Assembly (NCBI RefSeq): GCF_900186505.1
Contig: NZ_LT891970.1
Span: forward strand, 728,451 to 792,450
Direction: 5' to 3'
Length of the DNA: 64,000 nt
Source of the DNA: Enorma phocaeensis
Lineage (GTDB): Bacteria; Actinomycetota; Coriobacteriia; Coriobacteriales; Coriobacteriaceae
Position 1 is the stretch's first letter. Each line of letters starts with the position of its first letter. The notes under the pieces are model-generated. The model saw nothing but the letters and a program-made list of their open reading frames with translations, was not told the origin of the DNA and did not search any database. Of the stretch, positions 44,848-53,907 are shown piece after piece. A program made the translations under genes and the position numbers.

Positions 44848-45678
44848 ATGACCAACACCGCAGCTAAAAGCTACAAGTTCGCCTCGTGGAACGTGAATGG
44901 CCTGCGCGCCGTCCTCAAAAAGGAGCCGAGCTTCACAGAGATCGCGAGCGAGCTGGACGCCGATATCTTAGCACTCCAGGAAACCAAGCTTCAGGAGGGC
45001 CAGGTCTCGCTCGACCTGCCTGGCTACCAGCAGGTTTGGAGCTACGCCGAGCGCAAGGGCTATTCCGGCACGGCCGTGTTCACGCGTGAGGAGCCGCTCT
45101 CCGTGCGCCGAGCGGACAGCCTGCTTCCGTTCGCCGGTGCAGGCGAGGTCGCCGACCTCGTGGCGGAAGCCGCAACCGAGGGCCGCGTGTGCGCACTCGA
45201 ATTCGACCGGTTCTGGTTCGTGGACGTCTACACGCCCAACGCCAAGGAGGGCCTTGCCCGCATCGAAGGCCGCATGGCCTGGGACGACGCCTACCGCGCT
45301 TTCCTCAAAGGGCTCGAGGGCGAGACCGGCAAGCCGATTGTGACCTGTGGCGACTTCAATGTCGCGCACGAGGAGATCGACCTCAAGAATCCCAAGAGCA
45401 ACCGCGGCAACGCAGGCTTCTCCGACGAGGAGCGCGGCAAGTTCACCGAGCTTCTGAACGCTGGCTTCACGGACACCTTCCGTGCCCTGCATCCCGATGA
45501 AGAGGGCGCCTACAGCTGGTGGAGCTACCGCTTCAACGCGCGCAAGAACAACGCCGGCTGGCGCATCGACTACTTCCTGGTAAGCGACGCTATCGCGAGC
45601 AACGTGCGCGAGGCATCCATCCGTTCGGACATCTTCGGCTCGGACCACTGCCCCGTCGAGCTCGTCATCGAGCTGTAA
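44848..45678 (+). CDS. xth: exodeoxyribonuclease III
   Basis: A 276-residue AP endonuclease/exonuclease (ExoA type). Catalytic blocks: FASWNVNGLRAV, LALQETKLQEG, VDVYTPNA, CGDFNVAH, SWWSYRFNARKNNAGWRIDY, and the terminal SDHCPVEL. Length is normal. It cuts at abasic sites in base excision repair. Start preceded by GAAGGAG. Convergent with the ECF transporter S gene. Confidence 0.94.
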   Translation: MTNTAAKSYKFASWNVNGLRAVLKKEPSFTEIASELDADILALQETKLQEGQVSLDLPGYQQVWSYAERKGYSGTAVFTREEPLSVRRADSLLPFAGAGEVADLVAEAATEGRVCALEFDRFWFVDVYTPNAKEGLARIEGRMAWDDAYRAFLKGLEGETGKPIVTCGDFNVAHEEIDLKNPKSNRGNAGFSDEERGKFTELLNAGFTDTFRALHPDEEGAYSWWSYRFNARKNNAGWRIDYFLVSDAIASNVREASIRSDIFGSDHCPVELVIEL

Positions 45679-45752
45679 GAGCGGAACGAGCGGTAATCGG
45701 GAGATGCCGCGCAATCGAGGGCCGCGCGGCTCGCACATCGCCTCGGCGAGCC

Positions 45753-46526
45753 TTATTCGCGCAGGCGGTACTTCGCGACCACGCGGCCGATCCGATGCGT
45801 CCAGGGTTTGTAGAGCGCGACGAGGAAGACCGCCGTCGATGCCGCATGCATCAGATCGAAGGGAACTGCTGCCGCGAGCCGCGCAAGAGCCCCTGCCCAT
45901 GTGAAGGGGCGCACGAACCCGATGATGTCATAGGCGTTGATCACAAAACCGTACAGCAACCCGGAACAGAAACCCCACACCGCCAGGGATGGCACGCGCA
46001 CGCTCCCGTCTGCCCGGTCGAAAACTCCCGCGCCTGCCAGGACTCCGCCCGCATAGCCCACAAGCCCCCAAGCGTACATCTGCCATGGTGACCACATACC
46101 CTGGCCGAAGAAGAAGTTGCTGGTGAACGCCGCGAGCGCACCCACCATGAAACCGTTGCGCGGGCCCAGAGCGGCGCCGGCGATGATCGCGATGGCAGAG
46201 AGCGGCTTCACATCGGGTACCGGGGCGAAGAGGATGCGCCCCGCCGCGCCCAGGGCCGCAAGCACCACCGTGGGCATGATCTGACGGAGGCCCGGACGGT
46301 CCGCCTCGTACCCTGCGAAGAAGAGCGCGATGACGAGCGCCACCACGACGAGCATCAAGAGCGCCGACTGGTCGGCATCGAGCGCGGCAAGCGCGAACAT
46401 CGCACAGGGGACCGCGGCGAGCAGCGGAACCTCGAGCGCGCGCAGCGCACGGACAAGGCGCGTGGCTGGACGGCCATCTCTGCCTGCGGCGCGTGCGCCC
46501 TGCGTATCACGGTCGATAGTAGACAT
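45753..46526 (-). CDS. ECF transporter substrate-binding (S) component
   Basis: A 257-residue membrane protein with about six helices and the ECF S signature run GRILFAPVPDVKPLSAIAI then GPRNGFMVGALAAFTSNFFFGQG and WQMYAWGLVGYAGG. Sequence of this kind occurs in S components of unassigned vitamin specificity; cobalamin (CbrT-like) is one possibility, not proven. The start overlaps the end of the ATPase gene by 20 bases, so translation is coupled. It is the last gene in ecfT - ecfA-A' - S. Confidence 0.85.
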   Translation of the reverse strand: MSTIDRDTQGARAAGRDGRPATRLVRALRALEVPLLAAVPCAMFALAALDADQSALLMLVVVALVIALFFAGYEADRPGLRQIMPTVVLAALGAAGRILFAPVPDVKPLSAIAIIAGAALGPRNGFMVGALAAFTSNFFFGQGMWSPWQMYAWGLVGYAGGVLAGAGVFDRADGSVRVPSLAVWGFCSGLLYGFVINAYDIIGFVRPFTWAGALARLAAAVPFDLMHAASTAVFLVALYKPWTHRIGRVVAKYRLRE

Positions 46527-48063
46527 TGCCCTGGAAGAACCTCTCTGTCGGCTCGGTCGAAGCAACCTCGCCATCGAAGATCATCGACACCTCGTCTGCC
46601 AGGTGCTCGACCAGCTCGAGGTCGTGCGTGGCAACGACGACGGTGGCGCCTTCTGCGGCGACCCCGTCAAGGAGCTCGCACACCGCGCAGCGCGCCGCCA
46701 TGTCCAGCCCCTTGGTGGGTTCGTCAAGCAGCAGCACGCGGGGTTTTACCAGTAGCAGCTTCGCGAGGGCGAGGAGCTGCTGCTGGCCACCGGACAAATC
46801 GTAGGGGTGCATGGGCCCGCATCCGGCAAGGCCCACGCGCTCGAGCATCGCGCTCGCTTCCGCCTCGCCATAGCCGGCAGCCGCTCCCCACTCGGCAAGC
46901 TCGTCATCGGCCGTCTCGGCAACAAAGAGCGCACGCGGATCCTGAGGCAGCAGCGCACACGAGCGCGACGCCCGGCGCAGGCTGCCGCGCTGAAGCTTGT
47001 GCAGCCCCGCCATGAGGGCGAGCAGGGTCGACTTGCCGCAGCCGTTGCCGCCCACGAGGGCGTGCACGCTCCCCGCGCCGACGGCGAGGTCGAGGTTGCG
47101 CAAGACCCAATCGTCATCGCGGCCGTATCTGAACCACGCGCGCGAGAACTCCACCGCCCGAGACGCCGCAGCAGGCGGGATCAGCCGCCCTACCGGGGTC
47201 TGCTCGGGAGCTGGGGATGGGGGCGGCTGCTCTTCCGAGGTCGGGCGAGGTGACTCGCCCCGCCCCCGGTGACCCAGACCCGGTTCCCAGCGCCTCTCCA
47301 AATCAGACAGGTTCTCGACACGCGCGATGCGGCCCTCCTCAAGGCGGTACGCGCAAGTCGCATAATCCAGCATGGCGCGGGGCGCATGCGTGGCGACCAC
47401 CACCGTGCAGCCCAGCTCGCGGTTCACGCGAAAGAGCGCGTGCAGGAAGTTCTTCTCGGCGACGGGATCCAGCTGGGCGGTCGGCTCGTCAAGCAGAAGC
47501 AACCGTGGCTGCATGACCAGGGTCGAGGCAAGCGCGAGCAGCTGCTTGCGGCCACCGGACAGCTCGGCGGTATCGGCGCGGAACCAATCCTCCATACCAA
47601 AGAAGTAGCTCGTCTCCGCCACAAGGCGGCGCATCTCGGCGCGGGGGGTCGCGAGGTTCTCCAGACCAAAGGCCATCTCGTGCCAGACGCTTTCGCACAC
47701 GATCTGGTTTTCTGGGTTCTGGAACACGAAGCCCACGGCGCGCGCGGAACGCTCCGCGCCAAGATCCTCGACGGGAATGCCTTGGACAAGCACCTCGCCC
47801 GTGCGCTCCCCCGCCGGGGCGATCTCTGGCTTAGCGAGCGAGAGCAGCGTGGACTTGCCTGATCCCGTACTGCCCACGAGCAGGGTGAACGATCCCTGTT
47901 CAACCTCCCAATCGACACCATCGAGCACCGGGCGCTCCTGGCCCGGATAGGTGAAGGTCACGTTGCGAAAGGCGAGAGCGGCTGCCTGCTTGCCGGACGC
48001 GGGTCTTTGAGAGGCCCCATCCCGCGCAGCCGGGCTTAGCGAAGCTTCGTTCGGCTCGATCAT
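46507..48063 (-). CDS. fused ECF transporter ATPase (EcfA-EcfA')
   Basis: A 518-residue protein with two complete ABC ATPase domains. First: Walker A GSTGSGKSTLL, signature LSGGRKQ, Walker B LLLLDEPTAQLD, switch VVVATHA. Second: GGNGCGKSTLL, LSGGQQQ, VLLLDEPTKGLD, VVVATHD. A Pro/Glu/Gly linker of about 45 residues joins them. In most ECF systems these are two genes. No strong ribosome site is needed, as the ATG overlaps the TGA of ecfT (ATGA). It powers import by the adjoining T and S subunits. Confidence 0.93.
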   Translation of the reverse strand: MIEPNEASLSPAARDGASQRPASGKQAAALAFRNVTFTYPGQERPVLDGVDWEVEQGSFTLLVGSTGSGKSTLLSLAKPEIAPAGERTGEVLVQGIPVEDLGAERSARAVGFVFQNPENQIVCESVWHEMAFGLENLATPRAEMRRLVAETSYFFGMEDWFRADTAELSGGRKQLLALASTLVMQPRLLLLDEPTAQLDPVAEKNFLHALFRVNRELGCTVVVATHAPRAMLDYATCAYRLEEGRIARVENLSDLERRWEPGLGHRGRGESPRPTSEEQPPPSPAPEQTPVGRLIPPAAASRAVEFSRAWFRYGRDDDWVLRNLDLAVGAGSVHALVGGNGCGKSTLLALMAGLHKLQRGSLRRASRSCALLPQDPRALFVAETADDELAEWGAAAGYGEAEASAMLERVGLAGCGPMHPYDLSGGQQQLLALAKLLLVKPRVLLLDEPTKGLDMAARCAVCELLDGVAAEGATVVVATHDLELVEHLADEVSMIFDGEVASTEPTERFFQGNVYYRP

Positions 48064-48983
48064 CTAAAGCTCACCACCTCATACGCGTGCAACATGCAAG
48101 GCAGCGCCATCCATAGGGCATACGGCACGTAGCCCCACCACAGAACGAGCCGCGTCATGGTGGGGTAGAACGAAAACTGCACGGTAGCGGCGATGGCGAT
48201 GAGCGCCATGAGGCTGGTCGACGCGAAAAGCGCCACGATGGCAGCGGCGTCGGCACCGGTAAAGTGGTAGCGGGCGTATGTCGTACGGCACGGGACCTCG
48301 CCCCAGCCGCGAGCGCGCATCGCATCGGCTGTCTCCAGCGAGTTCTCCATACTCCACCCCATAAGCACCGAGGAGGTCCGCAGACCGTCGCGCAAGGCGT
48401 CAGGCAAGGTACGACGGACGAGGGCGACCGAGGCCGATCCCTCGTCCCGCTCGCCGGCACCGGCTCGCGCCGCCTCCATGGCAACAGCGTGCACATCCAT
48501 GATCGTGCGCCCTTGGCGAGCGAAGCGCGGAATGAGGCGCATGCATTGCGCGACCATGAGCGCGAGCACGGGAGCGGCGTTGCCCAAGAGCGCCATGACC
48601 TTGTCGAACGGCAACAGCTCCGCCGCCACCTGCAGCCACAGGACGCTCGCGATGAACAGCATCCCCATGCAGCAGCCGTAGCACAGGCTTTCGAGGTAGA
48701 CGGCTCGCGCGCCCAACCTGAACAGCTCAGTCGAGCCCGAGGCGGAGAACAGCGGATTGAGAACGGCGATGATGAGCACCAAGGGGAGCTGCCAACGGAA
48801 GCTTGCGCACGCGGCTCCGAAGCCACGCAGGCAGACCGCGCAGGAGAATGCGCCCGCGAGCGAGAGAAAGATGAGGACGGGCTGGAACGCCCCCATGGTA
48901 AGCGCGAGGGTCACCAGCAGGTATACCGCCGGCACCGCAGGATGGGACGTGCCGAACGCCGTATGTTTGACTCTCGCGGACAT
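48060..48983 (-). CDS. ECF transporter transmembrane (T) component
   Basis: A 307-residue EcfT/CbiQ-type protein: four or more helices and the coupling segment near ALRDGLRTSSVLMGWSMENS with the following ADAMRARGWG, the conserved Ala-Arg-Gly coupling motif. The ATG at 48983 has GGGAGG five bases upstream; a GTG two codons earlier is less likely. It begins the T - A-A' - S operon and is divergent from glmU. Confidence 0.88.
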   Translation of the reverse strand: MSARVKHTAFGTSHPAVPAVYLLVTLALTMGAFQPVLIFLSLAGAFSCAVCLRGFGAACASFRWQLPLVLIIAVLNPLFSASGSTELFRLGARAVYLESLCYGCCMGMLFIASVLWLQVAAELLPFDKVMALLGNAAPVLALMVAQCMRLIPRFARQGRTIMDVHAVAMEAARAGAGERDEGSASVALVRRTLPDALRDGLRTSSVLMGWSMENSLETADAMRARGWGEVPCRTTYARYHFTGADAAAIVALFASTSLMALIAIAATVQFSFYPTMTRLVLWWGYVPYALWMALPCMLHAYEVVSFR

Positions 48984-49176
48984 CGCCACCTCCCATCACG
49001 CCAAGGCTCCAAGCATAGCGCCGCAGCGCACCCTATCATACCAACCCGACACGCCTGGACTGCGCAGTAGCTGTGGCGTTTGCGAAGGTCCGGCGATGCG
49101 CCCGGCGAACGCACCGTGCGTGGGGTATCATCGAGGGGCGCAACGCGCGGAATGCAACTGCTATCCGGGGGAGCAT

Positions 49177-50565
49177 ATGGACGCAACCGCCATCATCCTC
49201 GCCGCTGGCGAGGGTACCCGCATGAAGTCCAACCACGCCAAGGTCGCCCATCGCATCTTGGGCAAACCAATGATTTCGTGGGTAGTCGACGCCGCGCTGG
49301 CGGCCGGTTGCTCGCGCATCGTCGTGGTAGTGGGCAGCCATGCCGACGAGGTGCGCGACATCATCGACGCGACCTACCCCGGAAACGATGCCATCACCTG
49401 CGTAGAGCAGACAGAGCGCCTGGGCACCGGGCACGCCGTGCGCGTGGCGCTCGAAGCGACCGGCATCTCCGCAGGGCCGGTGGTCGTGCTCAACGGCGAC
49501 CTGCCGCTCATCCAACCCGAGACCATCTCCGGTTTCGCCGCCACCGTTTCCACCGGCGAGGTCGCTGGTGCGGTCCTCTCCATGCTGCCGCCCGATCCCT
49601 TTGGCTACGGCCGCATCATCACCGACGAGAACGGCTCGCTTCTGGCGATCGTCGAGCAGAAGGACTGCACGCCTGAGCAAGCGGACATCCAGGAGAGCAA
49701 CGTGGGCTGCTATGCGTTCGACGGCGCCCAGCTCGCTGCGCACATCGCCGACATCACCTGCGACAACGCCCAGGGCGAGTACTATCTGCCCGATATGCTC
49801 GAAATCCTTCGCCGCGCCGGACAGCCCGTCACATCGTTTTGCTGCGACGACTACCGCGAGGGGCTCGGTGTCAACAGCCGTGCCCAGCTTGCCGAGCTCA
49901 CCGCCATCGCTCGCGACCGCATCAACGAGCACCTCATGGCCGAGGGGGTCACCTTCATCGACCCCGCGCAGGCGTGGATCGGGCCGGACGCCACGGTCGG
50001 CCGCGACACGGTGATCTGGCCGCAGACGCACATGATCGGCACCTGCGTGATCGGCCAGGACTGCGTTGTCGGTCCCAACACGCGCCTCACCAACGTCCGC
50101 TGCGGCAACGGCTGCACGCTCGACGAGACCGTCGCCATCGACGCGGTCCTCGAGAACGACGTGAACTGCGGCCCGCGCGCCTACCTGCGCCCCGGCACCC
50201 ACATGCTCGACCGCTCCAAGGCCGGTACGCACGTGGAAATCAAGAAGTCGACTATCGGCGAGGGATCCAAGGTCCCCCACCTCTCCTATATTGGTGATAC
50301 CACCATGGGCGCCGGCGTGAACATCGGCGCTGGGTCCATCACCTGCAACTACGACGGCGTCAACAAGCATGCGACCACGATCGGCGACGGCACCTTCATC
50401 GGGTCGGACACGATGATGGTCGCCCCCGTGAACATCGGGGCGCATGCGGTGACCGGCGCCGGCGGCACCATCACCAAGGATGTTCCTGACGGTGCGCTCG
50501 CCATCGAGCGCACCGAGCAGCGCATCATAGCCGGCTACACCGAGCGCAAGAACGCGCGGCGCTAG
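49177..50565 (+). CDS. glmU: bifunctional UDP-GlcNAc pyrophosphorylase / GlcN-1-P acetyltransferase
   Basis: A 462-residue enzyme making UDP-GlcNAc for peptidoglycan. The N-terminal uridyltransferase has LAAGEGTRMKS, LNGDLPLI and NVGCYAFDG; the C-terminal left-handed beta-helix has repeated hexapeptides and the acetyltransferase block GAGSITCNYDGVNKHAT plus GSDTMMVAPVNIG. The frame is open far upstream, but the ATG at 49177 with GGGGGAG gives the true N-terminus. Followed 51 bases later by prs, a common gram-positive pairing. Confidence 0.95.
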   Translation: MDATAIILAAGEGTRMKSNHAKVAHRILGKPMISWVVDAALAAGCSRIVVVVGSHADEVRDIIDATYPGNDAITCVEQTERLGTGHAVRVALEATGISAGPVVVLNGDLPLIQPETISGFAATVSTGEVAGAVLSMLPPDPFGYGRIITDENGSLLAIVEQKDCTPEQADIQESNVGCYAFDGAQLAAHIADITCDNAQGEYYLPDMLEILRRAGQPVTSFCCDDYREGLGVNSRAQLAELTAIARDRINEHLMAEGVTFIDPAQAWIGPDATVGRDTVIWPQTHMIGTCVIGQDCVVGPNTRLTNVRCGNGCTLDETVAIDAVLENDVNCGPRAYLRPGTHMLDRSKAGTHVEIKKSTIGEGSKVPHLSYIGDTTMGAGVNIGAGSITCNYDGVNKHATTIGDGTFIGSDTMMVAPVNIGAHAVTGAGGTITKDVPDGALAIERTEQRIIAGYTERKNARR

Positions 50566-50616
50566 CCGGAGCCCGAACGCGGCAGGCAGGCAGCTCAACA
50601 AAAGGAGAAGGGGAAC

Positions 50617-51600
50617 ATGCCGACCAACGATTCGAAGAAGACCATGGAAATGGTAAAGACGCTGCGTCTTTACTCGGGCACCGCCAATCGCCCGCTCGCC
50701 GAGAAGATCGGCGAGATTCTGGGCGTGGAGCTCTCGGGCCTTGCGCTCGAGAAGTTCGCCAACGGCGAGATCTACGCCCGTTTTGACGAGACCGTACGCG
50801 GCGCCGACGTGTTCTTCGTGCAATCCATCTCCGGTGACGTGAACGACGCACTCATGGAGCTGCTCATCGCCACCGATGCCGCCAAGCGCGCATCCGCCCG
50901 CACCATCACCGCGTGCATCACGCACTACGGCTATGCCCGTCAGGACCGTAAGGCCGCCCCACGCGAGCCCATCACCGCGCGCCTCGTCGCGAACCTGCTC
51001 GAGCGCGCCGGCGTGGACCGAGTGATCACGCTCGACCTGCACCAGGGGCAGATCCAGGGCTTCTTCGACATCCCGGTGAACCACCTCTCCGCCCTGCCGC
51101 TCTTTGGCGAGTACTACAACAACATGCACTTCGATACCGACAACCTTGTTGTCGTGTCTCCGGACGTGGGACGCGCCAAGGCTGCGAAGAAGCTCTCCGA
51201 CATGCTGGATTGCTCGCTCGCCATCGCGCACAAGGGCCGTCCGCGCCACAACGCAGCCGAGGTCATGGGCATCATCGGCGATATCGAGGGCAAGACCTGC
51301 ATCATCAACGACGACATGATCGACACGGCGGGCACGCTCTGCGCAAGCGTTCGCGAGCTCAAGAAGATGGGCGCCGGCGACATCTACGTGTGCGCCACCC
51401 ACGGCATCTTCTCCGGTCCCGCCATCGAGCGCCTGAACGATGCCCCCATCGTGGAGTGCGTGGTCACGGACTCCATCCCCGTTGAGGAGGGCGGCAAGAT
51501 CAAGACCATCACGGTCGCCAACGAGTTCGCCGACGCCATCAACGCCGTGTACTATGAGAACTCCGTCTCCAAGCTCGTCGGCGGCGACTTCGCTCTGTAA
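50617..51600 (+). CDS. prs: ribose-phosphate pyrophosphokinase
   Basis: A 327-residue PRPP synthetase feeding nucleotide, His and Trp synthesis. Blocks are LYSGTANRPLAEKI (N-terminal), GYARQDRKAAPREPI, VITLDLHQGQIQGFFDIPVNHL, and the PRPP loop INDDMIDTAGTL. Length is normal for class I. AAGGAGAAGG precedes the start. It ends in a strong terminator. Confidence 0.96.
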   Translation: MPTNDSKKTMEMVKTLRLYSGTANRPLAEKIGEILGVELSGLALEKFANGEIYARFDETVRGADVFFVQSISGDVNDALMELLIATDAAKRASARTITACITHYGYARQDRKAAPREPITARLVANLLERAGVDRVITLDLHQGQIQGFFDIPVNHLSALPLFGEYYNNMHFDTDNLVVVSPDVGRAKAAKKLSDMLDCSLAIAHKGRPRHNAAEVMGIIGDIEGKTCIINDDMIDTAGTLCASVRELKKMGAGDIYVCATHGIFSGPAIERLNDAPIVECVVTDSIPVEEGGKIKTITVANEFADAINAVYYENSVSKLVGGDFAL

Positions 51601-51652
51601 AGATTGCGCAAACAAGCTTAGATTCACGCTCTAGTTAATTAACGCTTAGCGA

Positions 51653-51685
51653 ATCGGGTCGCGGCAAAGCCGCGGCCCGATTTTT
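51653..51685 (+). terminator. prs terminator
   Basis: ATCGGGTCGCGGC pairs with GCCGCGGCCCGAT (one mismatch) around AAA, followed by a five-T run. Confidence 0.9.
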
Positions 51686-51705
51686 CAATCATTTCCATCT
51701 GTATT

Positions 51706-51876
51706 AGCCGTCCAGTTCAGATATGAACGATTTGAAGGAGCATCGATAGTAAAACGTTAATCACGAATGAGCCAAGTCATCGGTAATCCTGCGGATTTTA
51801 TTTCGGATGGGGCCGACGGCAGCGCGATGGGCGCGCATACGAGCTAGAAATCGTTCATATCTGAACTGGGCGGCTA
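51706..51876. mobile_element. MITE-like 171-bp element with 29-bp inverted ends
   Basis: Left end 51706-51734 starts TAGCCGTCCAGTTCAGATA; the right end 51848-51876 is its reverse complement with one mismatch (28/29). Each end contains the small dyad GTTCA-N4-TGAAC. The 113-base interior has no coding potential. Size and symmetry fit a miniature inverted-repeat element; target duplications are not clear. Confidence 0.5.
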
Positions 51877-51917
51877 AAACTCGTTCTGTTGCTTAGAAAA
51901 CATTCGCAGGCGCACAC

Positions 51918-52988
51918 TTAAACCGGGGGCAGCCCAACTCCCATCCGTAATTGATTCAGCCATTTCTCCTGCATCTTCCGATAGCCATTGAAACGATATC
52001 TAAACTGCTTGCCCGCCGCCCTGCATATCGCTTTTGCAATCGCTTCAAGCGCTACGATGTCACGCATCTGGTCACGGTTGATTACCAGCACGGTCACGCC
52101 CATGCCCTTGATTCCGTTGTTGCGCTGCCCATCGTGTATGCGCGCGTTCTCCAGCTCATGGCCACATCCGTTGTATTCAACATCGGTCTTGGCCGCCGGA
52201 ATGTAAGCGTCGCATATCGCGTAAGGCATGCCTGACGCCATAAGCACGGCATCAGCATCGAAATCAAGACGGTGGTTGAGCAGCATGCCCCCTTTCGGCA
52301 ATGAGCCGCAGCCGAAACCGCCATGTCTCATTGGAGCTCCGAGCATACCGAACATCACGGTTTCCCCGGGCGAGGCAGAGCCTGGGGTCGCGATACGCAC
52401 CGCCTCACGGAAAACGGCGTACCTGCTGCTCTTTGCCCAACGCGCCATCGCCTTCAGATCTGCCATCGTAACCGCCGGGTCGCAATGGTAACGAGCCTGC
52501 TCGACATCCTCGCGCGAGCGCCCATCCGGCCAGACGCCACCCCATGAGATGGGAACGGTAGCCTCCTCAGGCAGTGAATAGGTCCCCAGCAGCTCCATCA
52601 GCAGCGTAAGGACCTCACCCAGAGAGCGGTCCCGAGAATAGAGCAGCGCCGCGAACGCTGGAGCGCACGCAAACACGCCAGGACCGATACGCATCAGAGC
52701 GCCAGCGGGAAGCGAGCTTGCAACCACATGACATTCGAGAGGCTTCCTATGCCGCCGTGCAGAGGCGTCCTGTACGAGCAAATGAAGCGGCTCCCCCTCA
52801 GCTGGGTCCCAAGCTCCCAGGCGATTGAGCTCAATGAAGTCGATCTGGTCGGCATTGGGAACGCAGCCCGCGAGCGCACGGCGCTGCTCGACGCGTCCAA
52901 AAGACTCCCATGGCAGGAATCCATAGGCTCTTCGCGCCGCGCGAAGAGCCCTCAGCGATGGAATATGCGATAGCACCAACGTCCCCAT
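51918..52988 (-). CDS. hypothetical protein with a nuclease-like C-terminus
   Basis: 356 residues. The C-terminal third resembles DUF559/Vsr-type PD-(D/E)XK nuclease folds: RLDFDADAVLMASGMPYA, then ICDAYIPAAKTDVEYNGCGHE (D...E.N pattern), a charged helix, and VTVLVINRDQMRDI. The N-terminal two thirds (TLVLSHIPSLRALRAARRAYG onward) is of unknown fold; similar arrangements in Coriobacteria are often described near AbiEi-like antitoxins, but I cannot confirm that here. Active-site completeness is uncertain. Start at 52988 lacks a clear ribosome site. Base composition is lower in GC than pth; it sits beside a MITE-like element, so recent acquisition is plausible. Confidence 0.55.
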   Translation of the reverse strand: MGTLVLSHIPSLRALRAARRAYGFLPWESFGRVEQRRALAGCVPNADQIDFIELNRLGAWDPAEGEPLHLLVQDASARRHRKPLECHVVASSLPAGALMRIGPGVFACAPAFAALLYSRDRSLGEVLTLLMELLGTYSLPEEATVPISWGGVWPDGRSREDVEQARYHCDPAVTMADLKAMARWAKSSRYAVFREAVRIATPGSASPGETVMFGMLGAPMRHGGFGCGSLPKGGMLLNHRLDFDADAVLMASGMPYAICDAYIPAAKTDVEYNGCGHELENARIHDGQRNNGIKGMGVTVLVINRDQMRDIVALEAIAKAICRAAGKQFRYRFNGYRKMQEKWLNQLRMGVGLPPV

Positions 52989-53277
52989 GCGGAGACGTTA
53001 CCACAAGCATGATACCTATGTTTACCTCGGTTTTTTAACGCTATGACGTTTGCGCACCGGTTGGATATCCGTTAGATTCGCGTTTGATTCACGGCAGGGC
53101 TTTGTTAGATTCTCATCGTCGTGAGACGTGGGCATCGGCCTAGGAGCCAAGAATCTCCTAACCGATTCGGGACATTCAGCAAACATGCGCCGAGTCGGCT
53201 CCCCAGCCGCCTAATGTGCTGTACCCTTTTGGTCGATTGAGACTTGCTAATCCAAACGCAACGGAGACGGAGCATAC

Positions 53278-53907
53278 ATGGCACAACCGACACCTAAACC
53301 CATCCGCATGATTGCGGGCCTGGGAAACCCCGGCGAGGAATATGCGAGCACCCGGCACAACGCCGGCTTCAAGACCGTGGACGAGCTCGCGCGGCGTGCG
53401 GGTGTGTCCTATTGGAAGAACCAGCTCGGTGCCGAGGTCGCTACGACCAAGGTGCGCGACGCCGAAGCCGAGGGCGGCGTGCGCGAGGTCGTGCTCGTGA
53501 AGCCGCAGAGCTTCATGAACACGAGCGGCGGCCCGATCTCCAAGCTGTGCCGCGAATACAAGGTCGCGCCCGAGGAGGTCCTCGTGGTACACGACGAGCT
53601 CGATATTCCCGAGGGCGACGTGCGTGTGAAAGTGGGCGGCGGGCACGCCGGCCACAACGGCCTGCGTTCCATCATCGACAAGCTGGGGAGCCGCGACTTC
53701 AGCCGCATCCGCGTGGGCATCGGCGAGCCCCCGGGCAAGATGCCCACGGCAGACTTCGTACTCAAGCAACTGCGCGGCAAGGATGCCAAGGCGTTCGATG
53801 ACACCGTGATGCGCGCTGCCGACGCCTGCGAGCTCGCGCTCACCCACGGCGTCGTCTTCGCCCGCGACCACGTGAACGGCTCCGCCGCGAACAACGGCAA
53901 GCACTAG
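53278..53907 (+). CDS. pth: peptidyl-tRNA hydrolase
   Basis: A 209-residue Pth that recycles peptidyl-tRNA. Motifs: IAGLGNPGEEYASTRHNAGF with the catalytic His, KPQSFMNTSGG, VVHDELDIPEG with catalytic Asp, GGGHAGHNGLRSI. Length is slightly above the usual 185-195. AACGGAGACGGAG precedes the start. Nothing convincing is coupled to it; downstream is the AT-rich repeat array. Confidence 0.95.
   Translation: MAQPTPKPIRMIAGLGNPGEEYASTRHNAGFKTVDELARRAGVSYWKNQLGAEVATTKVRDAEAEGGVREVVLVKPQSFMNTSGGPISKLCREYKVAPEEVLVVHDELDIPEGDVRVKVGGGHAGHNGLRSIIDKLGSRDFSRIRVGIGEPPGKMPTADFVLKQLRGKDAKAFDDTVMRAADACELALTHGVVFARDHVNGSAANNGKH

Larger units (their letters stand above)
51601..51917. other. intergenic stretch with prs terminator and MITE-like element
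   Basis: Terminator at 51653-51685, then the 171-bp inverted-repeat element (51706-51876). No gene is seen. Confidence 0.65.

Noticed and set aside
48984..49176. A vitamin riboswitch in the divergent ecfT-glmU region.
   Set aside because: I could not find cobalamin, TPP or FMN consensus blocks; the space is too short for a cobalamin riboswitch plus promoters.
49036..51627. An 863-codon minus-strand frame opposite glmU and prs.
   Set aside because: It mirrors two unmistakable housekeeping enzymes and shows no family motif.
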